Source: Prochlorococcus sp. AG-347-M18 | Lineage (GTDB): Bacteria > Cyanobacteriota > Cyanobacteriia > PCC-6307 > Cyanobiaceae | DNA: 53,342 bases | Direction: 5' to 3' | Assembly (NCBI GenBank): GCA_003281165.1 | Contig: QCCT01000009.1 | Span: 1-53,342, forward strand | Shown: positions 35,440 through 43,937 of the stretch, in pieces | How positions within the stretch are numbered: position 1 is the first letter of the stretch | Layout of the letters: the number at the start of each line of letters is the position of its first letter | Program-made: the position numbers and the translations under genes | The notes under the pieces: model-generated | What the model was told of the DNA's origin: nothing | What the model saw: only the letters and a program-made list of their open reading frames with translations | Databases searched by the model: none

Positions 35440-36315
35440 TTATTTTAAATTAATTTCTTTATGTATTTTCTTAAAAACCTTTCGGAATTTTTTAAATTCT
35501 AATTTTTCTTTTTCTTTAAATTTAAATTTTAATCTTTGATATTCAATTAAGTTAAAAATTTGCTTTAAGTTTTTTATCTTTCTTCTCTTTCTAGTTGAAC
35601 CATCTTCAAGAGGGGAATTAAATTCAATCGGTTTATAGCCACAAGTATAATTTCTAGTTAAACGAGCTCTTAACATTAAATCATGATCTGAGTTATTTAG
35701 GAAAAATCTCTTTTCATCTAAGTAGTTCATTTCTTTTAATTTTTTATTATCTATCAACAATGGGCCACGCATACAGGTTTCATAAATAAAAAATTTATCT
35801 CTATCAATTCTTAATTCATCTAATGTTTTAATTACATTTTCATTAATTTTTCCTACTCCTTCAACTTTGTTATCATCGAAAAAATGTGCTCCTCTTCCTG
35901 AAACAGCGATTAAGTTTTTAATAACCTTAAAAGGTTTTGCAAGGGTCTCATTATACCCTTTTTGAGTCATCTCCATATCAGCTTGAATCTCTAAAACATA
36001 ATCTCCTTTTGAAAGTTTAAAACCAATATTATCGCATTTTGTTTCAAATAAAGGCCAGTTAGTATTTAACAATCTTATTCTTTTAAAATTCACTTTTGAA
36101 GGTTTGAATTTTGAAAAAAAATTTTTTAATAAATATAATGTTTGGTCACTTGAAAAATCATTTATTAGTATAATTTCGTAATTACCTAAAGTATTTTCAA
36201 TTAAAGAAGAGATATTTTTAATTATAATTTTTTCTTGATTATAAACTGGAATAACAATCGAATATTTTAAATCGCCTTTATTATAAATCCTGTCTAATAC
36301 TAATTTATATTGCAT
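35440..36315 (-). CDS. Family 2 glycosyltransferase
   Basis: A 291-residue GT-A enzyme. YSIVIPVYNQEKIIIKNISSLIENT is the N-terminal strand-helix, IILINDFSSDQTLYLL the nucleotide-binding portion, and YVLEIQADMEMTQKGY the DxD region near residue 110; RRKIKNLKQIF and a strongly basic tail end the protein, which could contact membrane phospholipids. It probably adds a sugar to the lipid-linked repeat unit. It stands 228 bp downstream of the initiating sugar transferase. Confidence 0.83.
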   Translation of the reverse strand: MQYKLVLDRIYNKGDLKYSIVIPVYNQEKIIIKNISSLIENTLGNYEIILINDFSSDQTLYLLKNFFSKFKPSKVNFKRIRLLNTNWPLFETKCDNIGFKLSKGDYVLEIQADMEMTQKGYNETLAKPFKVIKNLIAVSGRGAHFFDDNKVEGVGKINENVIKTLDELRIDRDKFFIYETCMRGPLLIDNKKLKEMNYLDEKRFFLNNSDHDLMLRARLTRNYTCGYKPIEFNSPLEDGSTRKRRKIKNLKQIFNLIEYQRLKFKFKEKEKLEFKKFRKVFKKIHKEINLK

Positions 36316-36543
36316 TGTTGGTTGATTTTATCGCTTATTAATAAAATACCATTTTTGAATGAAATTTATAATGACTTGAAATTCATAGTCAAAAGAAAAA
36401 AAGTTTTAGGAGAATATTCTACAAATTGACCTCATGCAAGTAGCCTACTTTGTAATTTAAACTTAGATGTAAATTTCTTTCTAATTTATTTTTAATAATG
36501 AGCCATATTATGGTTAATCATAAATATTAAAAAGATTTGATTT

Positions 36544-37878
36544 TTAATTTGGAATGGCACCTTTAGCATTTAAAATCAACTTTATTGTTTTAAAAAAGAT
36601 AAGTAAATCAAGGGTATTTGAATAATGAATAATGTAATATAAATCATAACTTAATTTAACTTTAGTGTCATATATTGAAGATCCATATGGATAGTTAACT
36701 TGAGCCCAACCAGTTAAACCAGGTTTTATTTTATGTCTTAAATCATATAAAGGAATTTCTTTTATAAGTTGATTATTTATTTCGGGTCTTTCAGGTCTTG
36801 GGCCAATTAGGCTCATATCGCCAATAAGTACTGATATTAATTGAGGTAGTTCATCAATTCTTAATTTCCTGAGAATCGCTCCTATTTTGGTTATTCTTTT
36901 ATCATTTTTTGTAGACCATTTCGGACCGTTATTTTCAGCATTAATAATCATAGTTCTTAATTTCATAATCTTAAATACTTTCCCATCTATACCAGTCCTT
37001 TCTTGAGAATAGAATGGAGAACCTCCATCTTCTATAAATATTGCTAGTACACTGAATATTAAAATTGGAGTTGTCAAAAATAAAAGAAATATTGAAATAA
37101 TAAATTCTGCTATACGTTTTATTCTTTGTTCTAATTCCCTAGGATAACTTATGTATTTGTATGGGTGTTTATTTATCTGATTAAATAATTCTAATGGATA
37201 CCTTTGTAAAAGTAATTTTGACCAATCAGATAATGAATTAAAATTGTAATTTTTTTTTGTACTTAAAGAAAAACCTATATTTTCTATATCAATGTTCTCC
37301 TTTTCTATCACTATATTATTTATATATTTTAGGTTTTCGTTTTTATTGGAATCATAAAAATATAATTTACAATAATTGTTTGAATTTTTGTTTAAAGTTT
37401 TAATCTCTAATGCTTTAAGAGCTTTTTTATAGTTTTTTGAACTTCCTATATATATCCATTTATTTTGTTTAGAATTTTTTTTATTAAGGTAAACTTGATA
37501 AGCAAATTGATGAAAAAAAATTATTAATGTGAAAACTTTTAAATATTTATTACTTAACTCTAACTTTAAAGGGTCTTGAAAGGTAATAGAATTTATCGAA
37601 AAGTTAAAGAAATATATGAAGGTATATAAAAAAGTAAATTTAATTAATAGTTGAAAAATTAAGTTTGTTGTCTTATTAGTTTTTAAATAATATCTACCAA
37701 AAACATAGCTTGAAAGGACATAAAATGAGTGTAATGAAAATAAATAAAAAATATTATAAATATTAATGTTGTACGAAAATATTAAAAAGATAGAAATAAT
37801 AGATTCGACAAATAATTGATATATTAAATTTCTTCTTGTTTCAAACCAAGGATACAAATTAAAAATATTATTTGCCAA
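36544..37878 (-). CDS. Polyprenyl glycosylphosphotransferase (WbaP/EpsE-like initiating enzyme)
   Basis: A 444-residue integral membrane enzyme that transfers a sugar-1-phosphate to undecaprenyl phosphate to start repeat-unit assembly. Four to five N-terminal helices, a central soluble region, then a membrane helix (FIISIFLLFLTTPILIFSVLAIFIE) and the catalytic domain: PFYSQERTGIDGKVFKIMKLRTM, LRKLRIDELPQL, LIGDMSLIGPRPERPE and PGLTGWAQVNYPYG. All hallmark residues of the bacterial sugar transferase family are visible. Probably monocistronic. Confidence 0.92.
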   Translation of the reverse strand: MANNIFNLYPWFETRRNLIYQLFVESIISIFLIFSYNINIYNIFYLFSLHSFYVLSSYVFGRYYLKTNKTTNLIFQLLIKFTFLYTFIYFFNFSINSITFQDPLKLELSNKYLKVFTLIIFFHQFAYQVYLNKKNSKQNKWIYIGSSKNYKKALKALEIKTLNKNSNNYCKLYFYDSNKNENLKYINNIVIEKENIDIENIGFSLSTKKNYNFNSLSDWSKLLLQRYPLELFNQINKHPYKYISYPRELEQRIKRIAEFIISIFLLFLTTPILIFSVLAIFIEDGGSPFYSQERTGIDGKVFKIMKLRTMIINAENNGPKWSTKNDKRITKIGAILRKLRIDELPQLISVLIGDMSLIGPRPERPEINNQLIKEIPLYDLRHKIKPGLTGWAQVNYPYGSSIYDTKVKLSYDLYYIIHYSNTLDLLIFFKTIKLILNAKGAIPN

Positions 37879-37945
37879 TTATAATTTGAAAGTATAAAGT
37901 TATTATAATATAAAAGCAGATTTCTAACTATATTAAAAACCTTGT

Positions 37946-38779
37946 ATGAAATATGAAGTTGTAATGAAAGGTGGAGTAGGTAATCAATTATTCATCCTTC
38001 TAGAGGTATATAGATTAAGCCTTGAAAAAAATGTAGATATTATTTTAAATATAAGTAAATTTACATTTGATCCAAGAGAAAAAAGAACATTTGATTTGGA
38101 TTATATTCATTCATCGATTTACAGAGAATTTAATATCAAAAAGGGAATTTTCTCATTCTTTAAATTTGTTTTAATTTCCTTTTTAGAAAAAATATTTAAT
38201 CAAAACAAGTCTGGTTTTATTGAAGGAGATAAAACTTTTTCTCTTAAATTACCTGGTGGGATAATTTTGAAATCGGGTTATTTTCAAAACATTAATAATT
38301 CGGAAATTGATCAAAAGGCCCTTGGATTACTTAAAGAAAAGTTGAAACCTTTTTTTGCAGGTAAAAAGATAAATCGACTTGCGGTACATATTCGAAGAGG
38401 GGATTATTTATATAAAAGATATAATTTACATGGCATAATTAAACAGGAAATATTGATTAAGGAAGCAAAAAAAATATGTGATAAATATAATCTTGATGGG
38501 ATAACAATATTTACAGATTCACCTGAACTAGTAAAAATTAATGAATTTAAGAAAATTAAAGAAATGGTTTTTATAGATAAAAGTATTAATCAATGCGATG
38601 CACTCAGAAAAATGTCCTTACATAATGCATTAATAACATCAAATAGTAGTTTTTCATTATGGGCAGGTTTGATAGGTAATCCTGAAATAATGCGAGTACC
38701 ATCAGAATGGTTTAAAAATCAAAAAACAGACAGCTTAGGTATTAGTTGGATAGATAGGTACCAAGCAAAATTAATATAA
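37946..38779 (+). CDS. Alpha-1,2-fucosyltransferase-like glycosyltransferase (GT11)
   Basis: A 277-residue GT11 enzyme. MKGGVGNQLFILLEVYRLS is the characteristic N-terminal GGxGNQ segment, LAVHIRRGDYL near residue 147 is the GDP-fucose-binding HxRRxDY motif, ITIFTDSPELVK and LITSNSSFSLWAGLIG complete the family pattern. It predicts fucose (or another GDP-deoxyhexose) at the end of a glycan chain. No GDP-fucose synthesis genes are in the window. Confidence 0.88.
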   Translation: MKYEVVMKGGVGNQLFILLEVYRLSLEKNVDIILNISKFTFDPREKRTFDLDYIHSSIYREFNIKKGIFSFFKFVLISFLEKIFNQNKSGFIEGDKTFSLKLPGGIILKSGYFQNINNSEIDQKALGLLKEKLKPFFAGKKINRLAVHIRRGDYLYKRYNLHGIIKQEILIKEAKKICDKYNLDGITIFTDSPELVKINEFKKIKEMVFIDKSINQCDALRKMSLHNALITSNSSFSLWAGLIGNPEIMRVPSEWFKNQKTDSLGISWIDRYQAKLI

Positions 38780-38791
38780 AATAAAAAAATA

Positions 38792-39214
38792 CTATAATTT
38801 TATTAGTTTTACTCCTAAATTTTTTTTATTTAATCCAGGGGTGATATATATGTTGCTTTTTTCTTGTTTAATCCAGGCATGAGGTATTTTATTACCTTTT
38901 TCATCTTTATTCATACCTAAATATAAATCATTTTGAATCTTAAGAAAATCAAGCAAAACTCTAGCAGTTGAAGATCGACTTAAACAGGAACTTAAAATTG
39001 GTTTTCTTTTGCATCTTAAAATTATTAATCTATTTATTAAAGTTGAATATTTTTTTTTGAATACAGAATTTTTTCTTAGAGATAACTTTAACCAAGGTCT
39101 TTTTTTTAATATATTAATGATTTTCTGACCATCAAGTGAGTTTAAAATTAACCATATTATTGTATCTAAAACGCAAATTAATATGTAAAAAGAAAACTTT
39201 AATATTGCGTTCAT
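38792..39214 (-). CDS. Lasso peptide leader peptidase B2 (transglutaminase-like)
   Basis: A 140-residue protein. After a hydrophobic N-terminus (SFYILICVLDTIIWLIL) the C-terminal half has Cys77 in SSCLSRSSTARVLLDFL, then LYLGMNKDEKGNKIPHAWIK with His112, matching the Cys-His pattern of transglutaminase-like B2 peptidases that cut the leader from lasso precursors. It overlaps the B1-like gene by 4 bp (ATGA), the usual B1-B2 arrangement. Its presumed substrate is the precursor at 51852-52004, some 12 kb away. Stand-alone transglutaminase-like domains of other function are the alternative. Confidence 0.82.
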   Translation of the reverse strand: MNAILKFSFYILICVLDTIIWLILNSLDGQKIINILKKRPWLKLSLRKNSVFKKKYSTLINRLIILRCKRKPILSSCLSRSSTARVLLDFLKIQNDLYLGMNKDEKGNKIPHAWIKQEKSNIYITPGLNKKNLGVKLIKL

Positions 39215-39519
39215 TTCTTATTTATAGTTTTAATTAATCCATCTTTTATTCCATTATTGAGAAAAGACTCCACTTCTATAAGACATTGTTCTTGTTTAAT
39301 ATCATAAATTTTAGTTAATTGTGTTACTATTTCTTCAATTTTTTTAGGCTTTTCAATTAGATCCCAAATCGAAGTAGCAGTAGAATTGAAATTTAAATAT
39401 TTACAATTATCGGAATCAAAAATACATATATCATTATCTAAATAAGTACTAATCAAATTTTGGTTTCTTTGAAAATACATAAGAAGATTTACTGAATAGC
39501 TATATAAATTAATATACAC
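39211..39519 (-). CDS. PqqD-like RiPP recognition protein (lasso B1)
   Basis: A 102-residue PqqD-family protein that would bind the precursor leader and present it to the B2 peptidase. NQNLISTYLDNDICIFDSDNCKYLNFN forms the beta hairpin region and STATSIWDLIEKPKKIEEIV the helix-turn motif of the fold; typical PqqD length is 85-100. The GTG start at 39519 is supported by an AGGAG ribosome site (39526-39530) six bases upstream; an internal ATG at 39480 would drop 13 residues. Coupled to the B2 gene. Confidence 0.85.
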   Translation of the reverse strand: MYINLYSYSVNLLMYFQRNQNLISTYLDNDICIFDSDNCKYLNFNSTATSIWDLIEKPKKIEEIVTQLTKIYDIKQEQCLIEVESFLNNGIKDGLIKTINKK

Positions 39520-39828
39520 AATAAACTCCTAAGTTATAAATGTAAAGTTTAAGTTCATCTTCATAAATTGATAATTCTGGGTTTTTAATATATGGATCAT
39601 ATTTAGAAGTTCAATTCGTTTCAATTGTTTAATGGATGATCACAACTAGTTTTTTTAACATATTGGCAAAAGAATTAATAGAATTGACTATCTTTCGACT
39701 CAATAATTAACTTGAAACTCTCATAAAGCATTTAACAATTATGAAAAAATTCGCTATAAATATATCATTTCTCAGTCCTAATTATAGACTCATATACTTT
39801 AAATATATTCAAAAAGTTAGTTGCTTTG
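39520..39828. other. Divergent spacer between the B1-like gene and the nucleotidyltransferase
   Basis: 309 bp without an ATG-started gene. On the minus strand 39509-39610 an open frame without a start codon reads YDPYIKNPELSIYEDELKLY and ends in TAA overlapping the B1 start; its Y-x-x-x-P-x-L-x-x-Y pattern recalls a lasso leader. The rest is AT-rich and should hold two divergent promoters; I cannot place them securely. Confidence 0.4.
39526..39530 (-). promoter_or_regulatory. Strong AGGAG ribosome-binding site of the PqqD-like gene
   Basis: AGGAG on the minus strand, six bases before the GTG at 39519. A perfect Shine-Dalgarno is rare among the genes here and decides the start codon. Confidence 0.65.
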
Positions 39829-41001
39829 ATGCTTAAAGCTGAAAGAAATAATCTTTCAAAAAATGCATATAATTTCTATCCCTTAAATAATCTTAAAAAT
39901 GAATTAAAAAAAATTAATGATTCTCAAATAATAAATCTTATAAAAAGACATAGATTAGAATTATTTTTTTATAAAAATAATTTAGTTAATTTACTTATTC
40001 CTTCTTTGGATACAAAGTTAAAAAAATTTGCACTCAATGAAACTAGAAAAAACTTAGATTTAACTTTCTTAACAGTAGAAATAGCAAAGTTACTCGACAG
40101 CAAGAAAATAAAATATTTAATTCTAAAGGGAATTCCTTTATCAATAAAAACATTGAAAAATAAATCATCTCGAGGCAGTGGCGATCTTGATTTATTTATA
40201 GAAAAGTCAGAAATTGAAAAATGCATTAATATTTTTGAGTCAAAAGGTTTCAAACTTTATAAAACATCAATACCTAAATTCCATAAATCAAAAAGGACTA
40301 AATATTGTTTATGGGCGAATTATGAAACATCCCTAACTAGAAAATCAAATAACGGATTTCAATTTATTGACCTTCATTGGGAATTATCTTATGTACAAGA
40401 TAATCTTCCAACATTTGAAGAATGCTGGGCTAATAGAGAGGAAATTAAAATAAGTAATTATTTAATAAAAACCTTATCTATTGAGCATGAATTTTTATTA
40501 TCTTGTGCACATTCTGCTAAAGACAAGTGGATGTTAATTAGAAATTTAATAGATATTGATAGATTGGCAAGAATTAACCATTTAAAAAAAAATAAATTGG
40601 GAAATATCAATAGGCAAATTAGTATGAGTTCATTAATTACTTATGATTTATCTCAAGGAGAGTATTTGATTAAATACATTCAATGTGGTCGATTTAGTAG
40701 GTTTTATTGTAGAAGAATATCCTCCTATTTTTTAATAATCAATCCTAAGCAATTAAGTAAAGATGGATGGTCTCCTCTAAGTAGAGTTCTAGATATTTTT
40801 CATAGACTTTTTCTAACGAATAAGCCAGAAGATTGGCTAAAAATTATACTTGTTAATATTATTACCCCTGAAAGTATTGTTAATCCCAAAAGTCGAGATT
40901 TATATCCTTTTTATAAGATCATTTATAATAGGCTTTTCTCTTTAAAAGAAGCTTTTAGAATTTATTTTTTAAAAAAATTAAGAAAAATATTGAAAAATTA
41001 A
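39829..41001 (+). CDS. Nucleotidyltransferase-family protein, lasso-cluster type
   Basis: A 390-residue protein of the NTP_transf_5-like family. LILKGIPLSIKTLKN and RGSGDLDLFI (residues 115-124) carry the Lys-Gly and Asp-x-Asp signatures; WANYETSLTRKSNNGFQFIDLHWEL supplies a third acidic strand. Proteins of this family occur in lasso clusters of the paeninodin type beside a kinase, where they modify the phosphorylated precursor. It is divergent from the B1-B2 pair and shares the final 4 bp with the convergent phosphatase gene. Confidence 0.72.
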   Translation: MLKAERNNLSKNAYNFYPLNNLKNELKKINDSQIINLIKRHRLELFFYKNNLVNLLIPSLDTKLKKFALNETRKNLDLTFLTVEIAKLLDSKKIKYLILKGIPLSIKTLKNKSSRGSGDLDLFIEKSEIEKCINIFESKGFKLYKTSIPKFHKSKRTKYCLWANYETSLTRKSNNGFQFIDLHWELSYVQDNLPTFEECWANREEIKISNYLIKTLSIEHEFLLSCAHSAKDKWMLIRNLIDIDRLARINHLKKNKLGNINRQISMSSLITYDLSQGEYLIKYIQCGRFSRFYCRRISSYFLIINPKQLSKDGWSPLSRVLDIFHRLFLTNKPEDWLKIILVNIITPESIVNPKSRDLYPFYKIIYNRLFSLKEAFRIYFLKKLRKILKN

Positions 41002-41441
41002 ATCAGTTCTTTAACTAAATTTAATTGATCTGATAATGGACAACTTATTGGATGCACACTCATTAAATGATTTAAAGCTATATCAGGTTTGATTTTCTCT
41101 TTCTGAACTAACCAGGCAATGCAAACTAATGGAGATCTTTCAATGGATGCAAAACAATGGACAAAAGTAGGTCCATTCTTTAATAGCAGAGATAAATAAT
41201 CTAGTGCCATTAAAAGTTCTTTTTTATTCATTTTTGTATTCGATTTATGATCTGGTAGAACTATTCTTTTCCATTTAAATGACTTTTTAACATTATCATG
41301 AATTGATATTTCTTCTTCACTACAAAGACTTAAAATTGATTTTATTCCTTTTTTTTCTAAATATTGATAATCTAATTCATTTGTTGGTGAAGTCCCAACT
41401 GCTAATTTTTTAATCATTACCCAAGAAAATAATAATTTCAT
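40998..41441 (-). CDS. Dual-specificity/tyrosine phosphatase
   Basis: A 147-residue Cys-based phosphatase. The P-loop is VHCFASIERSP near residue 94 (His-Cys-x5-Arg-Ser), and the substituted Ala-Gly position (here Ala-Ser) is tolerated in the family; an upstream Asp in LPDHKSN is a candidate general acid. A later ATG at 41417 (MIKKLAVG) may be the true start. It follows the Wzc-like kinase by 13 bp on the same strand, matching the Wzb-Wzc pairing of capsule loci, although it also touches the lasso-associated nucleotidyltransferase. Confidence 0.78.
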   Translation of the reverse strand: MKLLFSWVMIKKLAVGTSPTNELDYQYLEKKGIKSILSLCSEEEISIHDNVKKSFKWKRIVLPDHKSNTKMNKKELLMALDYLSLLLKNGPTFVHCFASIERSPLVCIAWLVQKEKIKPDIALNHLMSVHPISCPLSDQLNLVKELI

Positions 41442-41454
41442 ATTGAATTATTCT

Positions 41455-43821
41455 TCAATAAGAATCTAGCCACTTTATAATTTTAGTTAATTTAGTTTTA
41501 ACTTCTTTAATGTAAGTATTGTTTTTGATGGAATTTTTAAATACTTCTAACCTTGTCTGATTTACATTATTATTTTCTACATTTTCATTTATTTTATCAT
41601 CAGTATTAATGTAGTCACTATATTCTGATATGTAGTTATAACCATATCCATAACCATATCCATAACCATAACCATAACCCATACTTTTTAAGTTATTGCT
41701 ATTTTCTTTGAGTGAATTAGATACTATTCCTAACAGATTTGCTCCCTGATTATTTAATTTCTTTATGGCTTCTTTTGCGATATTTTTATTAACTTTGTCT
41801 AGACTGACTAGTAATAAAATTCCATCAGTTGTTTCTGATATTAAAGTTGCATCTGACAAGCCCAAAAGAGGCGGAGAATCCCAAATAATATAATCATAAT
41901 CTCTAAAGTTTTTAATATCTTGTGAAATTTTTTTCAATCTTGAGGAATTAAGTAATCTTGTTGGGTCTGGAGTGCTTACTCCAGCAGTTATGATATCTAA
42001 ATTATATTTTTCTACTTTTTTAATAACATCCTTAACTTCTAGTTCTGGATCAGCAAGTATATTCGATAATCCAATAATATTGTCAATTTCAAGTCTTTTA
42101 TGAATTTGTGGCTTTCTTAAGTCTCCATCAATAAGTATAACTTTATTTCCGAGATCGCTTAGGGTTTTGCATAGTAATAAATTTGTTAGTGATTTACCTT
42201 CAGATGGAGTACAGCTTGTTATTAGAATCGAATTTAGAGACTTATCGGCATCTAGATATTTTAAAGATGTACAAAATGATCTAAAGGCTTCCTGAAAAAT
42301 GAATCTTGTATTGTTATATTCTTTGTTATTTAATATGGATTCTAATGAATTAAGGAAATTTACATCTCCTGACTTTATTGCTGAGAACATTTTTATGTAT
42401 GGAATTTTAGCAACCAGCGGCAATGATAAATATTCTTCGATCTCTTGAGGGTTATGAAATACTTGATCGAATTTATCCCTTAGAAGTCCTAAGATTAGCC
42501 CTAAAAAAGACCCTGCAATTGATGCAATTATTAAGTTTTTTGAGAATGAAGGATAAATAGGTATTGGAGAAAAATAAGGATTCTCAACTATCATCCATGG
42601 AACTGAACTTTGCGCTAATTCTAGTTGAAATGCTTCTCTTGCAGAAATTAAAGCACTTAGATTCTCTTGAGAAATAACCAATCTTTGTTTAATTGTTTCA
42701 TATTCTTTAATTAATTGTGGTTGTTTCTCAAATAATTGTTTTTGTTTTTCTCTTTGTTCTTTTGCTGTATTTATTCTTTCTGTAGTTAGAAAAATAGCTG
42801 AATTAATTGCGTTTACTTGTTTTTTTCTGAGTTTAGGCTCTAATTTGGATAGCCTTGCTTCAAGATTTTTTATTATATCTGATGAACTTGTGTATTTAGT
42901 TCTCGCATCCGCAATTTTTTCTTTTAGATCAGTAAATTTATTGATTAGAGCTTGATCTATTGATGTGATAGAAATGCTCTCATCATAATTGTTCTCACTT
43001 GTTCCTAATCTATTAATAAAGCCAAGAGAGTCTAAGTTCCCGTCTTTAAGTTCTTTTTTTATTTTTTCTAAGTATTTTTTATTTGATTCTAAATTCATGA
43101 TTTGAGATATGATTTGCGATTCCCTTTCTTTGAGAGAGATCCCTTCTGCACTTGGTTCAAGAAGGAAGTTTTGTTGCCTGAAAATTGCAAGTTCTGATTG
43201 TAGATTTGACGTATTTTCAACTAATGAAGGGGCTTGCTTATTAAGAAAATTAAGACCTTCAGATAATCTTTTTTGTCTCTGTTTAATAGATGTTTCTAAA
43301 TATAAATCGCTTAAAGAATTTAGCAGTAATTTATCTTTCTCAGGGTCTCTTGATACTAATTGTACTTTTAAAATACCCTTTACCATGTTGTTCCATTTAT
43401 TTCCGCCTAATGTAGATATTTTTATTCTAGCTTTTAATGCTGTTGGCGAAATTTTATATTCTTCGGCTAAATCTTTTAGAAGGAATGAGCTTCTTAAAAA
43501 TTCTTTAAGAGTGGGTAAATCAGAGGTAGTTCTATTTATGGCTAAATTCTGAATAGCAGAGGATGAATCGTCAGAAATTTTTTTATTTGAACTGTCTATT
43601 GGATCATTTATTAAAATTGAAAAAGAACCTTGAAAAACTGGCTTTTTAATTCTTTCATTAAGGGTATATAAGAACATTATAATTAAAGTACTAAGAGCAG
43701 TAATAATTATTATTCTTTTCCTTCTGAATAATCCTATTATTAATTGACTTATGTCTATATCACTGCTAAAAAAATCTAAAGAATCTTGATCTCTATTATT
43801 TTTGTTATCTAAGGCAGGCAA
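41455..43821 (-). CDS. Polysaccharide co-polymerase / BY-kinase (Wzc-like)
   Basis: A 788-residue inner-membrane protein controlling polysaccharide chain length and export. Residues about 20-110 and 430-470 are the two membrane helices (IIIITALSTLIIMFLYTL; NLIIASIAGSFLGLILGLL) enclosing a Wzz periplasmic domain with long coiled coil. The cytoplasmic kinase has Walker A SCTPSEGKSLTNLL, Walker A' VILIDGDLRKP and Walker B DYIIWDSPP. The C-terminal tail contains seven Gly-Tyr repeats plus three more Tyr, the autophosphorylation cluster. Divergent from the Wza-like gene. Confidence 0.92.
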   Translation of the reverse strand: MPALDNKNNRDQDSLDFFSSDIDISQLIIGLFRRKRIIIITALSTLIIMFLYTLNERIKKPVFQGSFSILINDPIDSSNKKISDDSSSAIQNLAINRTTSDLPTLKEFLRSSFLLKDLAEEYKISPTALKARIKISTLGGNKWNNMVKGILKVQLVSRDPEKDKLLLNSLSDLYLETSIKQRQKRLSEGLNFLNKQAPSLVENTSNLQSELAIFRQQNFLLEPSAEGISLKERESQIISQIMNLESNKKYLEKIKKELKDGNLDSLGFINRLGTSENNYDESISITSIDQALINKFTDLKEKIADARTKYTSSSDIIKNLEARLSKLEPKLRKKQVNAINSAIFLTTERINTAKEQREKQKQLFEKQPQLIKEYETIKQRLVISQENLSALISAREAFQLELAQSSVPWMIVENPYFSPIPIYPSFSKNLIIASIAGSFLGLILGLLRDKFDQVFHNPQEIEEYLSLPLVAKIPYIKMFSAIKSGDVNFLNSLESILNNKEYNNTRFIFQEAFRSFCTSLKYLDADKSLNSILITSCTPSEGKSLTNLLLCKTLSDLGNKVILIDGDLRKPQIHKRLEIDNIIGLSNILADPELEVKDVIKKVEKYNLDIITAGVSTPDPTRLLNSSRLKKISQDIKNFRDYDYIIWDSPPLLGLSDATLISETTDGILLLVSLDKVNKNIAKEAIKKLNNQGANLLGIVSNSLKENSNNLKSMGYGYGYGYGYGYGYNYISEYSDYINTDDKINENVENNNVNQTRLEVFKNSIKNNTYIKEVKTKLTKIIKWLDSY
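41638..41679 (-). repeat. Seven tandem hexamers encoding Gly-Tyr in the Wzc tail
   Basis: 42 bp made of seven consecutive 6-bp units (GGTTAT or GGATAT on the coding strand) within the kinase tail. Units alternate between the two codons for Gly, and change of unit number by slippage would add or remove a tyrosine without shifting the frame. Confidence 0.85.
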
Positions 43822-43937
43822 CTTTTTTTAGTGTCATTATACAATGAAGTATCATATTAGCATAATATAGTATTTAATAATATTAAAGTAATTCCATAGG
43901 AGAATTATTAGGTACTATAAATGTTTAAATAAGTTTT

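Noticed and set aside
41635..41683. Short tandem repeat considered as a CRISPR or intergenic repeat
   Set aside because: Units are 6 bp, in frame within a kinase gene and encode Gly-Tyr; no spacers. No CRISPR array or cas gene is visible anywhere in the window.
43109..43552. 147-codon plus-strand frame opposite the Wzc-like gene
   Set aside because: Antisense shadow of the coiled-coil region; no start context and no independent neighbours.
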